64,000 nucleotides of DNA from JALEFZ01 sp039817415 (GCA_039817415.1 JBCBVV010000030.1:18863-82862); one strand, 5' to 3'. Shown: positions 9,052-18,902, counted from the first letter of the stretch. A program made the numbers and translations. Notes: a model not told the origin generated them from the sequence alone.

Positions 9052-10293
9052 CTATATAGTCTCTTTCCTGCCTGTTCTGGTATAAAAATTTTCAATTTCC
9101 TCGTTCAATTCAATCAGAGATTCCTCTAACAAAGCATCTTGCTGTTGAACTTGTTTGATTCGCCTCAAAAGGGGCTTTAATTCCTTTTCATCTATGCCGG
9201 TTCTGGCAGCCAAGGACCTTTTGAAATTCTCATCCAGCCTATGGGTTTTGAGATTGTACTTCCTTCTGATGAAATCAAGAAAGGCTTTTATCTTTTTCTC
9301 TGCAATGGCGAGGTGTTTTTCTTCCATAGACAGGGAGCGCTTTTCAAAAAGATAAAGTCGACCTATCGTTTCTGTAAACTCAAGTGTTGTATTACGAAGC
9401 GGCTTCATGACTGGAACGATTCGCTGCAATCGCTTTGCTCCAAAAAACATGAAGAAGGCACCTGCAAAAAGAATAATATAAGTCGCCCACCTCAATGCTT
9501 CATGACTCATCAAATATCCCCAAACGCCTCCAGCTCGGTTTCGATCTGGCGCTTTTTTATTCTGTATGCGTTCCGGCTTGTATAGACTGTCCCATAGGAT
9601 TTTTCTGTTTGCTGGCAAGGCAGATAGGATTTCCTCTAGATAAGCCGCTCCCTGAGGCTGCACCATGTAATAATTAGTAAACAACAGGGGGTGGGTAGAA
9701 ATGTAATAAGCTCCCCTTCCATATTGAACTCTTATACAAGAAGCCTGATCAGGACTACTGGTGCTAATCAACAGACTAGTTTCGCTATCCCAGGAAGTAA
9801 TGCGAGACGAAGCATGCTTGGCTGAAACAGAATAGGCATTGCCAGATGAGTTGACGGTTAGAAATAGGGAGTCGCGTAAGGAGCCTGAAACTTCCTTGGT
9901 ATAAAGGCCCAATTCCTCCAATAAGTCAGAACTCAACGCTTCTGCTACCAGCAATACATCATTCCCCTCAAAGACAAACCTGTTAAGTTCCTCCAACTCG
10001 TAGGATTCGGGATAGAATTTATTCCCGATGATGACAAGTAAATGATCTGTATACTGCTTGAGAACCAGATCATCAAATGGCCCCCATTCTAGCACCTTCA
10101 CTGTATCGGTTTGATAGATATCTCCTAAGCGTTCAAATAGAAGCTTGCTCCCAAAAGCCCTCAAAGCCTTTCGACTGTAAGAAGGCCTCCAATCCTTTGG
10201 GCCCTGTGTATTGCCAATTACTCCTGCAAGCAGGGCTAGCAAGGCAACGACAATCAGAATGCCAATAATGATATTTCTTATTCCTCCCTTCAT
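9052..10293 (-). CDS. DUF4350 domain-containing membrane protein
   Basis: An N-terminal membrane helix (residues 7-25) is followed by an extracytoplasmic domain of the DUF4350 type (family LGDIYQTDTV, then a sugar-isomerase-like fold with the VIIGNKFYP strand). A second helix lies at about 270-290 (ATYIILFAGAFFMFFGA). A charged, helical cytoplasmic tail ends the protein. Its ATG overlaps the stop of the DUF4129 gene by 4 bp, so the two are translationally coupled. This gene is a regular partner of MoxR/DUF58 in Bacteroidota; biochemical function unknown. Confidence 0.85.
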   Translation of the reverse strand: MKGGIRNIIIGILIVVALLALLAGVIGNTQGPKDWRPSYSRKALRAFGSKLLFERLGDIYQTDTVKVLEWGPFDDLVLKQYTDHLLVIIGNKFYPESYELEELNRFVFEGNDVLLVAEALSSDLLEELGLYTKEVSGSLRDSLFLTVNSSGNAYSVSAKHASSRITSWDSETSLLISTSSPDQASCIRVQYGRGAYYISTHPLLFTNYYMVQPQGAAYLEEILSALPANRKILWDSLYKPERIQNKKAPDRNRAGGVWGYLMSHEALRWATYIILFAGAFFMFFGAKRLQRIVPVMKPLRNTTLEFTETIGRLYLFEKRSLSMEEKHLAIAEKKIKAFLDFIRRKYNLKTHRLDENFKRSLAARTGIDEKELKPLLRRIKQVQQQDALLEESLIELNEEIENFYTRTGRKETI

Positions 10294-10988
10294 GACAGCT
10301 TCTTCATAAGTCTACCAAAGCTTTCCTTAACCTTGTTATACTGTGATTCATTTACGAGAAAATCTCCATACCACGCATAATCATATACCAAAGCCAAGTC
10401 GTCAAATTGATCCTTTTCAAGCTCGTTTTTGATTTCTCTATAATAGTCTCGATTGGTTTTGTTGATCTGCCAAATGATCCTTTTGCCTTCATTTAACTTT
10501 TTCAACAAGGCTAAAAATCGCCATCGTATCGCCAGCCTGTAATCCTTGGCCTGTTCTGCATCAATAATACGCTGATCAAAGCTTTCTTTGTTGATATCCA
10601 GGATACGGGGATCAAATTCCAATTGAAGGCCTTTATTTGACAATTCTTTGTTTCGTCTAGACTGGCCAGAATACTCTCTAATAAGTAAAGCAGCAATCAT
10701 AATTAAAGCCACGATAATGACCCCAAACAAAGCATAACGCCATACCCTCCAATTACCTGCTTCTTCAAGATCTTTTCCAACATTCAGATCTTTCTCTTCT
10801 GGGGCAGGCTGAATTCCATAATCATAGTTTGGATTATTTCGATAGGATTCCAGCTTTTCCTCATCAAACTTCCTGACTTCCTGTGCATGTATAGGGAGGA
10901 ATGATCCCATCATGAACGCGATAATGACTAGCCATTTAACCAAACAGGAAAATATCTTGCGATGGGATATGTAGGAATTCTTTCTCAT
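10290..10988 (-). CDS. DUF4129 domain-containing protein
   Basis: Signal peptide or first helix at residues 15-36, a second membrane helix at about 85-107 (ALFGVIIVALIMIAALLI), and the C-terminal DUF4129 domain with the typical DYRLAIRWRFLALL and later NKTNRDYY motifs (about residues 150-195). DUF4129 is often fused to transglutaminase-like proteins and accompanies MoxR/DUF58. Its start overlaps the SpoIIM stop by 4 bp (ATGA), and its stop overlaps the DUF4350 start by 4 bp. Role in the complex unknown. Confidence 0.88.
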   Translation of the reverse strand: MRKNSYISHRKIFSCLVKWLVIIAFMMGSFLPIHAQEVRKFDEEKLESYRNNPNYDYGIQPAPEEKDLNVGKDLEEAGNWRVWRYALFGVIIVALIMIAALLIREYSGQSRRNKELSNKGLQLEFDPRILDINKESFDQRIIDAEQAKDYRLAIRWRFLALLKKLNEGKRIIWQINKTNRDYYREIKNELEKDQFDDLALVYDYAWYGDFLVNESQYNKVKESFGRLMKKLS

Positions 10989-11983
10989 GCTTCAATGACA
11001 TAATCCAGGTTTGCGTATTCAAGGCCAAGTTTTCTTGCTACTTGAGCAGGATAGACCCAATAATACCAGATCAGAAAAGCAGCAGAAGCAAGAATAATTA
11101 CCATTTTGAAGGCAATATGCATATCTGTTAGCCTTGTGATATACCCTTCTAGGAAGGCCGCCAACGTAATAACTGGAATCAGACCTATCATCATTTTGAT
11201 CCCCGCTCGGGCATTCCTACGTAGGGCGTGTAGCCTTTTATAAGTTCCTGGAAACAGCAAGCCTGCTCCCATCATCAAGCCTGCTGTCCCTGCCAAGGCA
11301 ATGGCTGTGATTTCAAGTGTACCATGAATTAGGATAATAGGCCATGCTTCTCCTGATGCTCCATATCGCTCAAAAAAGGCGAAAAAGGACCCCACCATGA
11401 TCCCATTGGTAAAAAGAATATATATGGTTCCTAAACCAGCGATGATTCCATATAAGAACGAAATCATCATGACGTACATGTTATTAAATGCAATTCGAAG
11501 AAAGGTAATGACTGCGCTTCCTCCTCTATAAACATCAGCAGGCTCCCCCTTCTCAATGTTTCTAATCGTCATATCGATATAATCATCTCCCAGTACTGTC
11601 CTTGCCATGCTTTCGTCATTCATAGTCAGAATCCAGCCCATGGCAACAAAAAAAAGGAAGACTCCAAAAGTAAAGAGGAGATATTTTCTACTGTGGAAAT
11701 AGATAAGGGGAAGGTCAACGGTTAGAAATCTTTTCAGTCTGTTTTCTCCCGTATTTTTGTTCTTGTAAATGAGGAGGTAAGTACGGGCAGCCAGGCCGTT
11801 TAGGTATTTGACGGTATTGCTCTTGGGATAAAAGGTTCTGGCATAAGCCAGGTCGTCCGTCAATTGGATATAAAGTTCTTCCAATCGCCCTGGATCAAGA
11901 CTCTGGTTGTTGTTGCCAAATAAGGATTCTTCGTACTCCTGCCATTTTTCACGGTTCTTGTGCAGGAAGGCTGGTTCTCTCAT
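10985..11983 (-). CDS. Stage II sporulation protein M (SpoIIM) family membrane protein
   Basis: Polytopic membrane protein of 332 residues with about six helices. The family signature is in LIHGTLEITAIALAGTAGLMMG (about residues 216-237). This organism is not a spore former by its relatives; in Bacteroidota the family occurs with RDD, DUF4129 and MoxR/DUF58 proteins and its role is unknown. First gene of the leftward operon. The RDD gene at 12198 is divergent from it, so the promoters for the whole set lie in 11984-12197. Confidence 0.88.
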   Translation of the reverse strand: MREPAFLHKNREKWQEYEESLFGNNNQSLDPGRLEELYIQLTDDLAYARTFYPKSNTVKYLNGLAARTYLLIYKNKNTGENRLKRFLTVDLPLIYFHSRKYLLFTFGVFLFFVAMGWILTMNDESMARTVLGDDYIDMTIRNIEKGEPADVYRGGSAVITFLRIAFNNMYVMMISFLYGIIAGLGTIYILFTNGIMVGSFFAFFERYGASGEAWPIILIHGTLEITAIALAGTAGLMMGAGLLFPGTYKRLHALRRNARAGIKMMIGLIPVITLAAFLEGYITRLTDMHIAFKMVIILASAAFLIWYYWVYPAQVARKLGLEYANLDYVIEA

Positions 11984-12197
11984 GCAGAGCGTTTATAGTT
12001 TTCAGACTTCACTTTCGCTCTACCTCAGTTTAGATGGCGGCAAAATTCCGAATCTAGTGGGTAATGAGCTGAACTTTCGAATGGAGTCAAAATAATCTAT
12101 TCTATTTCACTAAAAATCCCAACTCCTCCCTATATTCGATTGTCTGCTAAATACCCTTACTTTTTATCTCTACAGAAAGTTAGAATAAAATCTTGAA

Positions 12198-13016
12198 ATG
12201 AACACGATTTCAATCCCAACTACCCAAAATATTGAACTGGAATATCCTATAGCCTCTACACAGGAGCGCTTCCTGGCAGGCTTTATCGACCAGTTTGTAC
12301 TTGGGATATACATCATTCTATTTCATTATCTGGTTTATACCTATTCTAATTTAGAATTATCTCTAGAAATGTTAGAGGCAGATATGACCTCTTGGGGAGT
12401 GTTGTATTTTTTACTTTGGCTACCTGCTGTACTATACAGCCTGATCATGGAAACAACCAATGGCGGCCAAACCGTAGGAAAAATCCTCACCAAAACCAGA
12501 ACGATTCGACTTGATGGCTCCACGCCAGATACTGCTTCCTACTTTTTAAGATGGCTTTTTCGCCTGATTGATATCTGGTTCTTGCGCTGGCTGTTTTTCG
12601 TCCCCCTTTACAATGGCGACTATTTAATGGCTCTGGTCCAATTTCTTCTTTTTGCGGGTTGGATCGGGCTGATTTTTGTGGCGGCAACAAAGAATAACCA
12701 AAGGATTGGTGACCTTGTCTCTGGAACGACTGTCATAAAGCTGAAACTGGTTACATCTTTCCTAGACACCATTTATGTAGAAACAGGGGATTCTTACCAA
12801 TTGGTTTTTCCCGAAATCAGATCATTATCTGACAGGGATATGTCAATTTTAAAGGAAGTTTTGGATACAGGCCTAAAAAGCAGGAATCCTCAACTCCTTC
12901 AGAAGCTCGCAAATAAGGTAAAGGACGTAACAGGCATAAAATCTAACATGCCAGATCAACAGTTTTTAGAAACAATTTTAGCAGACTACAATCACTTTTT
13001 TGGCAAAAAGGGGTGA
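12198..13016 (+). CDS. RDD family membrane protein
   Basis: N-terminal RDD domain: STQERFLAGFIDQFVLGIYI carries the conserved Arg and Asp of the first helix, followed by three further hydrophobic helices to about residue 165 with the GGQTVGKILTKTRTI loop and the QRIGDLVSGTTVI end motif. The last 100 residues are soluble and helical. RDD proteins are proposed transporters or scaffolds. It is divergent from the SpoIIM-DUF4129-DUF4350-MoxR-DUF58 operon, with which it is usually grouped. Confidence 0.88.
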   Translation: MNTISIPTTQNIELEYPIASTQERFLAGFIDQFVLGIYIILFHYLVYTYSNLELSLEMLEADMTSWGVLYFLLWLPAVLYSLIMETTNGGQTVGKILTKTRTIRLDGSTPDTASYFLRWLFRLIDIWFLRWLFFVPLYNGDYLMALVQFLLFAGWIGLIFVAATKNNQRIGDLVSGTTVIKLKLVTSFLDTIYVETGDSYQLVFPEIRSLSDRDMSILKEVLDTGLKSRNPQLLQKLANKVKDVTGIKSNMPDQQFLETILADYNHFFGKKG

Positions 13017-13340
13017 TTTTTATCATGAATGATAAAGGTTTTAGCCTAAAATTACGATACATAGGCTTATTATAATTTTTAAGCCGATTATTTGATATTT
13101 CATGACATAAATGTGTACTTTGTATAACAAGTCATTTAGCGTTATTTTCTTACATCAAAATAATTAGCAGCCAGAAAGACACAAATAGCAAAGCTGCTAT
13201 CCCGACCACCCCAATTAATTAAGCACTTTGGTAGAAATTAATGAATTCTCTGCCTTTGATAGGAAAGTTATGCCTTGTGTAAAATGCTAAATGCCTTTTT
13301 GTCGTTAGTAAAATGAACACGTAAAAAGCTAGAAGTCCTG
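13017..13340. other. Intergenic region with possible promoter and long leader
   Basis: No ORF found. TTTG at 13091-13094 and TACTTTG at 13116-13122, 21 bp apart, resemble a Bacteroidota promoter, which would leave a leader of about 210 nt before the ATG at 13341. Within it AGCAGC (13166-13171) can pair with GCTGCT (13193-13198), while ATAGCA (13185-13190) can pair with TGCTAT (13195-13200); the two pairings exclude each other. Confidence 0.35.
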
Positions 13341-14189
13341 ATGAAACCTGCTATCACAATCCTGGCCATCCTCTTTCTAGGTCTTTCTGTCCATGGTCAA
13401 CATGATCATAGCGGCCCCAATATCCTTTGGGATCAGCCTGACATTAAGTCCCAAGTTATCAAGAGACTGGGCATCAAAGCCATGAAAGTTCATGCTTACA
13501 AAGCACCACTCACTAGGGGTAATGGGGTGAATGAACAAGAACACTTTTTCTTTAACGACAAGGGAAAGCTTACCAAAAGCATCGAATTGGTACAACAGGA
13601 CACCAATAGCGTGCATACCTACCACTACAACAAAAAAGGAGTACTTGGTTGGAAACACACACAAGACAAAAAATGGAATCGCATCTATCGTGAAGGCTAC
13701 AGGTTCAACAGCGCCGAAAATGTCTATCAGGTAAAAGCTTACGAAATGCTTCGTAACCGAGAGCGAATGCTGCTCGACACGAGACAGTACATCTACAACA
13801 ATGACAGCACCTTGATTGCCATCCGCAGTATGGAAAACAACAAACTGGTAGCTGTTCATAAGTTTGAATACAACAAAAAAGGCCAAGTCAAAAAGGAAAT
13901 CTTCGAAGACGGGTCTAATAAAGTCCTGCAATCTGTTTCTTATGGATATGATGCTGAAGGCCGTATCGCACGAGTGGTGATGGACAAAGGCATGATCTCA
14001 GAGTATCTTTACGAATACAATAGCCAGGGACAGCCGCTGCAGATTCAAATGGCTGAAAATGGCAAAGTGAAAGGGCTTGTTGTTTATCAGTACAACACCA
14101 ATGGCCTCGTAGCTCAATTAGACAAGATTATCAATCCAGACACAAGCGAGGAAAACCACTTTGTCAAGGTTTTCCAGTATAAAAAATAA
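13341..14189 (+). CDS. Secreted protein with YD-like short repeats, unknown function
   Basis: Signal peptide at residues 1-19 (cleavage after VHG or thereabouts). The rest consists of beta-strand repeats of the form tyr-x-tyr-asn-x-x-gly-x-(leu/val), for example YHYNKKGVLG, FEYNKKGQVK, YEYNSQGQPL and YQYNTNGLVA. These resemble the YD repeats of RHS proteins but are shorter and irregular, and there is no RHS core. An unusual stretch of histidines follows the signal peptide (GQHDHSG). It is followed by a terminator at 14217. Probably periplasmic or surface exposed. Confidence 0.7.
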   Translation: MKPAITILAILFLGLSVHGQHDHSGPNILWDQPDIKSQVIKRLGIKAMKVHAYKAPLTRGNGVNEQEHFFFNDKGKLTKSIELVQQDTNSVHTYHYNKKGVLGWKHTQDKKWNRIYREGYRFNSAENVYQVKAYEMLRNRERMLLDTRQYIYNNDSTLIAIRSMENNKLVAVHKFEYNKKGQVKKEIFEDGSNKVLQSVSYGYDAEGRIARVVMDKGMISEYLYEYNSQGQPLQIQMAENGKVKGLVVYQYNTNGLVAQLDKIINPDTSEENHFVKVFQYKK

Positions 14190-14216
14190 AGAATTTCCAT
14201 TCCCCCTGTTAAGATT

Positions 14217-14248
14217 TCGGGTTCTTCCTCGTGAAGACCCGATTTTTT
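14217..14248 (+). terminator. Rho-independent terminator
   Basis: Stem TCGGGT(T)CTTC / GAAGACCCGA with one bulged T, short loop, and a run of six T. It closes the gene at 13341-14189. Confidence 0.8.
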
Positions 14249-14408
14249 ACTTTGTAAAAACCTGTCCTTTCGATAGCCGTTAATACATATAATTACCTCC
14301 TCCATACAGTCAGGGTTGGCTTTTGTATTTCTTTGTTTTATTTTCCTGACAAAGGTAGAATAGCTTACCATCCACCAAACCATACAGAATTTTAAGCATT
14401 AGAGTGGC

Positions 14409-17357
14409 ATGCGGAATTTTCGCTTGATAGGAATTATTGGGCTTTTGCTCGGAACCATATCTGCTGTTGGGCAGTCATCCAAAAAGGAGGCCTGGGTAGA
14501 TAGTGTATTCAACACCATGAGCCTCGATCAGAAGATCGGACAGTTGTTCGTGGTGGCAACCTTCTCCAACAAAGATGAAGCTGAATACAGTAAGATGGAG
14601 AAACTCGTTCGCCAACAACATTTAGGTGGCCTTATCTTCATGCAAGGGAACCCTAAAAGTCAGGTACAACTCATCAACCGGTATCAACGAGCGGCTAAGG
14701 TTCCGCTACTCATCAGTCAGGATGCAGAATGGGGATTAGCCATGCGCCTAAAAGGGGTACCAAGGTATCCTAAAAATATGACGTTGGGCGCTATCCAAAA
14801 TGACTCCTTGATTTACCGAATGGGAAGAGAAATGGGGAAAGACCTTAGAAGGGTGGGCGTAAACTGGAATTTTGCCCCTTCAGTTGACATCAATAACAAT
14901 CCTAAGAATCCTGTCATCAACTTCCGCTCATTTGGAGAGGACAAATACAATGTGGCCAGAAAAGGGGTCATGATCATGAAAGGTATGCAAGGTGTAGGCG
15001 TTATGGCAGCTGCCAAGCATTTCCCTGGTCATGGTGATACAGATACTGACTCCCACTATTCCCTTCCCCTCATCAATCATGATCAGGTGAGGCTCGATAG
15101 TCTCGAACTATACCCCTTCATGAAAATGACAAGGGCAGGAGTGGCTTCTGTTATGGTAGGACACCTGCATATACCTGCTTTAGATACCATAAAAAACAGA
15201 CCTACTTCACTTTCCCCTTCGGTTGTAAATGGTCTCCTTCGTTCAAAAATGAACTATGACGGACTAATCGTGACCGACGCCCTGAATATGAAGGGGGTAA
15301 CGAAAAGCGTTAAGCCCGGACATGTAGCCCTAAATGCCTTCAAGGCTGGAAATGATGTCTTGCTGTTTCCTTCAAATATCCCACTCTCCATCAAAACCAT
15401 GAAAATAGCCCTACAACAAGGAGAGATTGCGGAGGGCGCACTTAATGAAAGAGTAAAAAGGGTCTTAAGAGCCAAATACGATTGTAGTTTACATACATTC
15501 AAACCCATCAATCCAGATGGAATTTCCTCTTATATCTACAGAAAAGAAGCTCAAATTCTTCGTAAGCAGCTTTACGAGTCTGCTATTACACTGGCCAAGA
15601 ATGACAAGATTCTTATTCCACTAAAAGACCTAGAAAAAAGAAAAATCGCCTTGGTTCAAATTGGAGGTTCCAAAAATAGTACCCTCTTCCGGACCCTTTC
15701 AAAGTACGACAAAGTCACTCCAATCAACCTTCCCAATAACTTCACTCCACAGCAGCAGGCGCAAGCCCTGAAAAAACTAGAGTCCTTTAACACTGTCATC
15801 ATAGGTGTATTCGGGATGAAAAGAAGTGCTAAGGATAATTTTGGAATCACCCTTGGAACGAAGATGATTTCAGAGAAACTAAGCGGACTTGGGAAGGATG
15901 TTATCTTGACACTTTTTGGATCTCCATATGCCTTGAATCAATTTGGAACAGAAAAAGCCATACTGGTAGCTTACGAAGGGGTGAAAGAAGCACAGGAAGC
16001 TGCCGCCAAGGCTATTTTTGGAGGAATGGTGGTAAATGGCCGCCTCCCTGTTACGGCAGGACCCAAGTTTAAGGCTGGAACAGGAAGGTTAATTCTTAAG
16101 CCTACACGCTTTGGTTTCTCCTATCCAGAAGAAGAAGGAATGGACAGCCAACGCCTTCAAGAAATCGACGGATTAGTAAAGTACTACATTCAAAAAAAAG
16201 CGATGCCCGGAGCCGCAGTTTTGGTTCTGAAGGGCAATAACATAGTCTATGAAAAGGGCTTTGGTAGTACACAATATGGAGACAAAGGAAGGAAAATTCA
16301 TCCCTATCTTCACACTTACGACCTGGCCTCAGTTACTAAAGTAGCGGCCACTACTGTAGGAAGTATGTTTCTCTACGAAAAAGGCATGCTAGACCTAGAT
16401 AAGCCCTTACAAACCTATCTTCCCGAGCTTAAAGGTACCAACAAATCAAGGTTGACTGTTCGGCGGCTTATGCAACATAATGCTGGACTCGCAGGCTGGT
16501 TATCTGTTTACCAGCAAACCTATGCCGACACCAAAAGAAAGCGATTAGACAAAAAATACTACAGCTACTATCCCTCGAGAAGCCACAATACCCAAATCGC
16601 GCCTGCCCTCTATGGTAGCCATGAGCTCGACAAACTATTTATTCAAACTCTTAAGGAATCTCCCGTCAATAGAACGACCAGGGTAAAGTACAGTGATGTG
16701 GGGCTGATTGTTACAGGAATGACGGTTGAAAAAATTGCGAGAAGGCCTTTGGATGAGTACATGGATTATGTCTTCTACAATCGCTTGGGAATGAACAAAA
16801 CCTCTTTTAATCCTCATTCTCAGAAAAAAGAGAAATATTGTCCACCAACCGAAGCTGATGTCAGTTGGAGACAAGCCGTGATAAAGGGATATGTTCACGA
16901 TCCCAACTCAGCAATCATGGGAGGGGTAGCAGGACATGCAGGCCTCTTTTCAAATGTCTATGACTTAACCAAACTGATGTTGATGCTGAAAAATGGCGGA
17001 ACATACGGAGGGGATAGGTTTCTAAAGGAAGAAACGATCAAATATTTCACGCGACAGCAATTGAGTTATAGCAGAAGAGGGCTAGGATGGGACAAGCCAG
17101 CTAGAAAGGGAGAAAAATCCTCCCCTTGCTCAAAATATGCCTCCAGAACAACTTTCGGTCACACTGGATTCACTGGGACTGCCGTTTGGGTAGATCCAGC
17201 ATATGACCTGGTATTTGTATTTTTATCTAATCGTACCTACCCTGATCAAAGCAACAGGTTGTTGTACCGGGAAAATGTCAGGTCAAAGATTCATGACAAA
17301 GTTTACCAGTCCATCTTTACGTACAATCAGAAAAAGAAGGCGCGTCTTGTCAAGTGA
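14409..17357 (+). CDS. Fusion of GH3 beta-N-acetylglucosaminidase (NagZ-like) and beta-lactamase-fold serine hydrolase
   Basis: 982-residue exported enzyme with signal peptide (residues 1-21). Residues about 25-370 are a GH3 domain with the NagZ loop KHFPGHGDTDTDSH (about 203-216) and nucleophile Asp in VTDALNMKG (about D290). Residues 370-575 form a GH3 C-terminal domain. Residues 590-970 are a class C beta-lactamase/esterase fold with the SxxK pair S641/K644, Y761 (YSD in place of YxN) and HTG at 918-920 in place of KTG. It probably acts on cell-wall muropeptides in the periplasm. The architecture is known from Bacteroidota. A bidirectional terminator follows. Confidence 0.92.
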   Translation: MRNFRLIGIIGLLLGTISAVGQSSKKEAWVDSVFNTMSLDQKIGQLFVVATFSNKDEAEYSKMEKLVRQQHLGGLIFMQGNPKSQVQLINRYQRAAKVPLLISQDAEWGLAMRLKGVPRYPKNMTLGAIQNDSLIYRMGREMGKDLRRVGVNWNFAPSVDINNNPKNPVINFRSFGEDKYNVARKGVMIMKGMQGVGVMAAAKHFPGHGDTDTDSHYSLPLINHDQVRLDSLELYPFMKMTRAGVASVMVGHLHIPALDTIKNRPTSLSPSVVNGLLRSKMNYDGLIVTDALNMKGVTKSVKPGHVALNAFKAGNDVLLFPSNIPLSIKTMKIALQQGEIAEGALNERVKRVLRAKYDCSLHTFKPINPDGISSYIYRKEAQILRKQLYESAITLAKNDKILIPLKDLEKRKIALVQIGGSKNSTLFRTLSKYDKVTPINLPNNFTPQQQAQALKKLESFNTVIIGVFGMKRSAKDNFGITLGTKMISEKLSGLGKDVILTLFGSPYALNQFGTEKAILVAYEGVKEAQEAAAKAIFGGMVVNGRLPVTAGPKFKAGTGRLILKPTRFGFSYPEEEGMDSQRLQEIDGLVKYYIQKKAMPGAAVLVLKGNNIVYEKGFGSTQYGDKGRKIHPYLHTYDLASVTKVAATTVGSMFLYEKGMLDLDKPLQTYLPELKGTNKSRLTVRRLMQHNAGLAGWLSVYQQTYADTKRKRLDKKYYSYYPSRSHNTQIAPALYGSHELDKLFIQTLKESPVNRTTRVKYSDVGLIVTGMTVEKIARRPLDEYMDYVFYNRLGMNKTSFNPHSQKKEKYCPPTEADVSWRQAVIKGYVHDPNSAIMGGVAGHAGLFSNVYDLTKLMLMLKNGGTYGGDRFLKEETIKYFTRQQLSYSRRGLGWDKPARKGEKSSPCSKYASRTTFGHTGFTGTAVWVDPAYDLVFVFLSNRTYPDQSNRLLYRENVRSKIHDKVYQSIFTYNQKKKARLVK

Positions 17358-17381
17358 GAACATCTTCAAAAAACAAAATAG

Positions 17382-17410
17382 AAAAGGGGCAGAAATGATC
17401 TGCCCCTTTT
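17382..17410. terminator. Bidirectional terminator
   Basis: Perfect 12-bp stem AAAAGGGGCAGA / TCTGCCCCTTTT with a 5-nt loop. A tracts on one side and T tracts on the other let it serve both the GH3 fusion gene (plus) and the E2 gene (minus), which converge here. Confidence 0.9.
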
Positions 17411-17438
17411 CATTTATACCTACTAGAGTGTTTCTGAA

Positions 17439-18758
17439 TTAGATCGCCTGATTGAGATCCCACTCCTCAAGGATATCGGCTACGCGCTTAACAAATCTTC
17501 CTCCCAATGCCCCATCAATTACTCTGTGGTCATACGAGTGGGACAAGAACATTTTCTGGCGAATGGCTATGACATCACCTGTAGGCGTTTCAACAACGGC
17601 AGGAATCTTTCTGATCGCGCCAGCTGCCATGATGGCAACTTGAGGTTGGTTGATGATAGGGGTTCCCATCACATTTCCGAAAGTACCTACGTTAGAAAGC
17701 GTATAGGTGCCACCTTCCAATTCACTTGGCTTGAGTTTGTTGATTCTTGCTCGTGCAGCTAAGTCATTGACAGCAGCAGCCAAACCCGCTAGGCTAAGTT
17801 TATCTGCGCCTTTGATAACAGGTACAATTAGGTTATCGTTAGGAAGGGCAACAGCGATTCCTACATTGATATCTTTCTTGATAATGATATTATCCCCATT
17901 GATCGAGGAATTCACAAGAGGAAGTTCTCTCAAGGCTCTTGTCAAAGCCATGATGAATAAGGGTGTGAAAGTAAGTTTCTCCCCATAGCGCTGCTGAAAT
18001 TCCTTCTTCATCTTGTTTCTCCACATCACCAGCTTGGTAACATCAGCTTCTACAAATGAAGTTACATGGGCAGATACTTGGAGGGAGTTCACCATATTTT
18101 TGGCGATTAGCTTCCTCATCCGATCCATTTCGATGATTTCTGTATTTCCGGTCATGGAAACAGCAGGAGCAGATGCCAACTTAGGCGTTTGGGGTGCAGG
18201 CTTGACCACAGGTGCTGCTACTGGAGCTGCCACAGGTTGAGCCTTTCTATTCTTCACATAAGCCAAAATGTCCTTTTTGGTAACTCTTCCTTCTCTCCCT
18301 GTGCCTGGAATAGCTTCCAATTCCGTCATGGAGATAGCCTCAGTTCTGGCAATGTTCATGACCAAGGGAGAATAGAATCTTGTGGTTTCTACATTAGCAG
18401 AAGCACCTACTGTTTCTAATACAGGCTCAGCCTGAGGAACGAAAGGAACACTTTCAGCTACTTCGACCGCTGCCACTTCAGGACTCGCATGTCCATTAGA
18501 GGAACCAGCCACTTCGCTTTCGGTCTCGATGATGGCGATTACCTCACCTACAGGAACTACATCTCCTTCATTAAATCGGATTTCAAGCAGTTTGCCATCA
18601 ACAGGAGAAGGTACCTCAGAGTCTACTTTATCCGTAGCGATCTCCAAGACTGATTCTTCAGCCTCGATTTCTTCGCCGATAGATTTTGTCCATCCTAGGA
18701 TAGTCGCCTCAATGATACTCTCACCCATTTTGGGCATGGTTAGCTCATATTTAGCCAT
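17439..18758 (-). CDS. 2-oxo acid dehydrogenase E2 component (dihydrolipoamide acyltransferase)
   Basis: Core acyltransferase of a pyruvate or branched-chain 2-oxoacid dehydrogenase complex. One N-terminal lipoyl domain with the lipoylated lysine K44 (IATDKVDSE), an Ala/Val/Pro-rich linker, the E3/E1-binding domain at about 130-170 (SPLVMNIARTEAI to GREGRVTKKDIL), a second Pro/Ala linker, then the catalytic domain with SHSYDHRVIDG carrying H411 and D415. 439 residues, normal for a single-lipoyl E2. No E1 or E3 gene is in the window, so the substrate cannot be told; single-lipoyl Bacteroidota E2s of this kind are often branched-chain type. Confidence 0.93.
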   Translation of the reverse strand: MAKYELTMPKMGESIIEATILGWTKSIGEEIEAEESVLEIATDKVDSEVPSPVDGKLLEIRFNEGDVVPVGEVIAIIETESEVAGSSNGHASPEVAAVEVAESVPFVPQAEPVLETVGASANVETTRFYSPLVMNIARTEAISMTELEAIPGTGREGRVTKKDILAYVKNRKAQPVAAPVAAPVVKPAPQTPKLASAPAVSMTGNTEIIEMDRMRKLIAKNMVNSLQVSAHVTSFVEADVTKLVMWRNKMKKEFQQRYGEKLTFTPLFIMALTRALRELPLVNSSINGDNIIIKKDINVGIAVALPNDNLIVPVIKGADKLSLAGLAAAVNDLAARARINKLKPSELEGGTYTLSNVGTFGNVMGTPIINQPQVAIMAAGAIRKIPAVVETPTGDVIAIRQKMFLSHSYDHRVIDGALGGRFVKRVADILEEWDLNQAI

Positions 18759-18902
18759 AGATAGTTTTATTTTGAGAAAAGCAATTTCTATTTCTTTTTG
18801 CCTTCAGCTATCATTGAATTAGGATAACTCTATTTCTAAGCATTTGATTGTGAAGGCAGGCCGCAAAAAATTCAACAAAACTAAGAGAATTTTAATATTC
18901 TC

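Noticed and set aside
13377..13931. Antisense open frame of 184 codons over the YD-like protein gene
   Set aside because: Hydrophobic runs come from reading the strand repeats backward; no signal or domain, and the plus-strand gene has a signal peptide and terminator.
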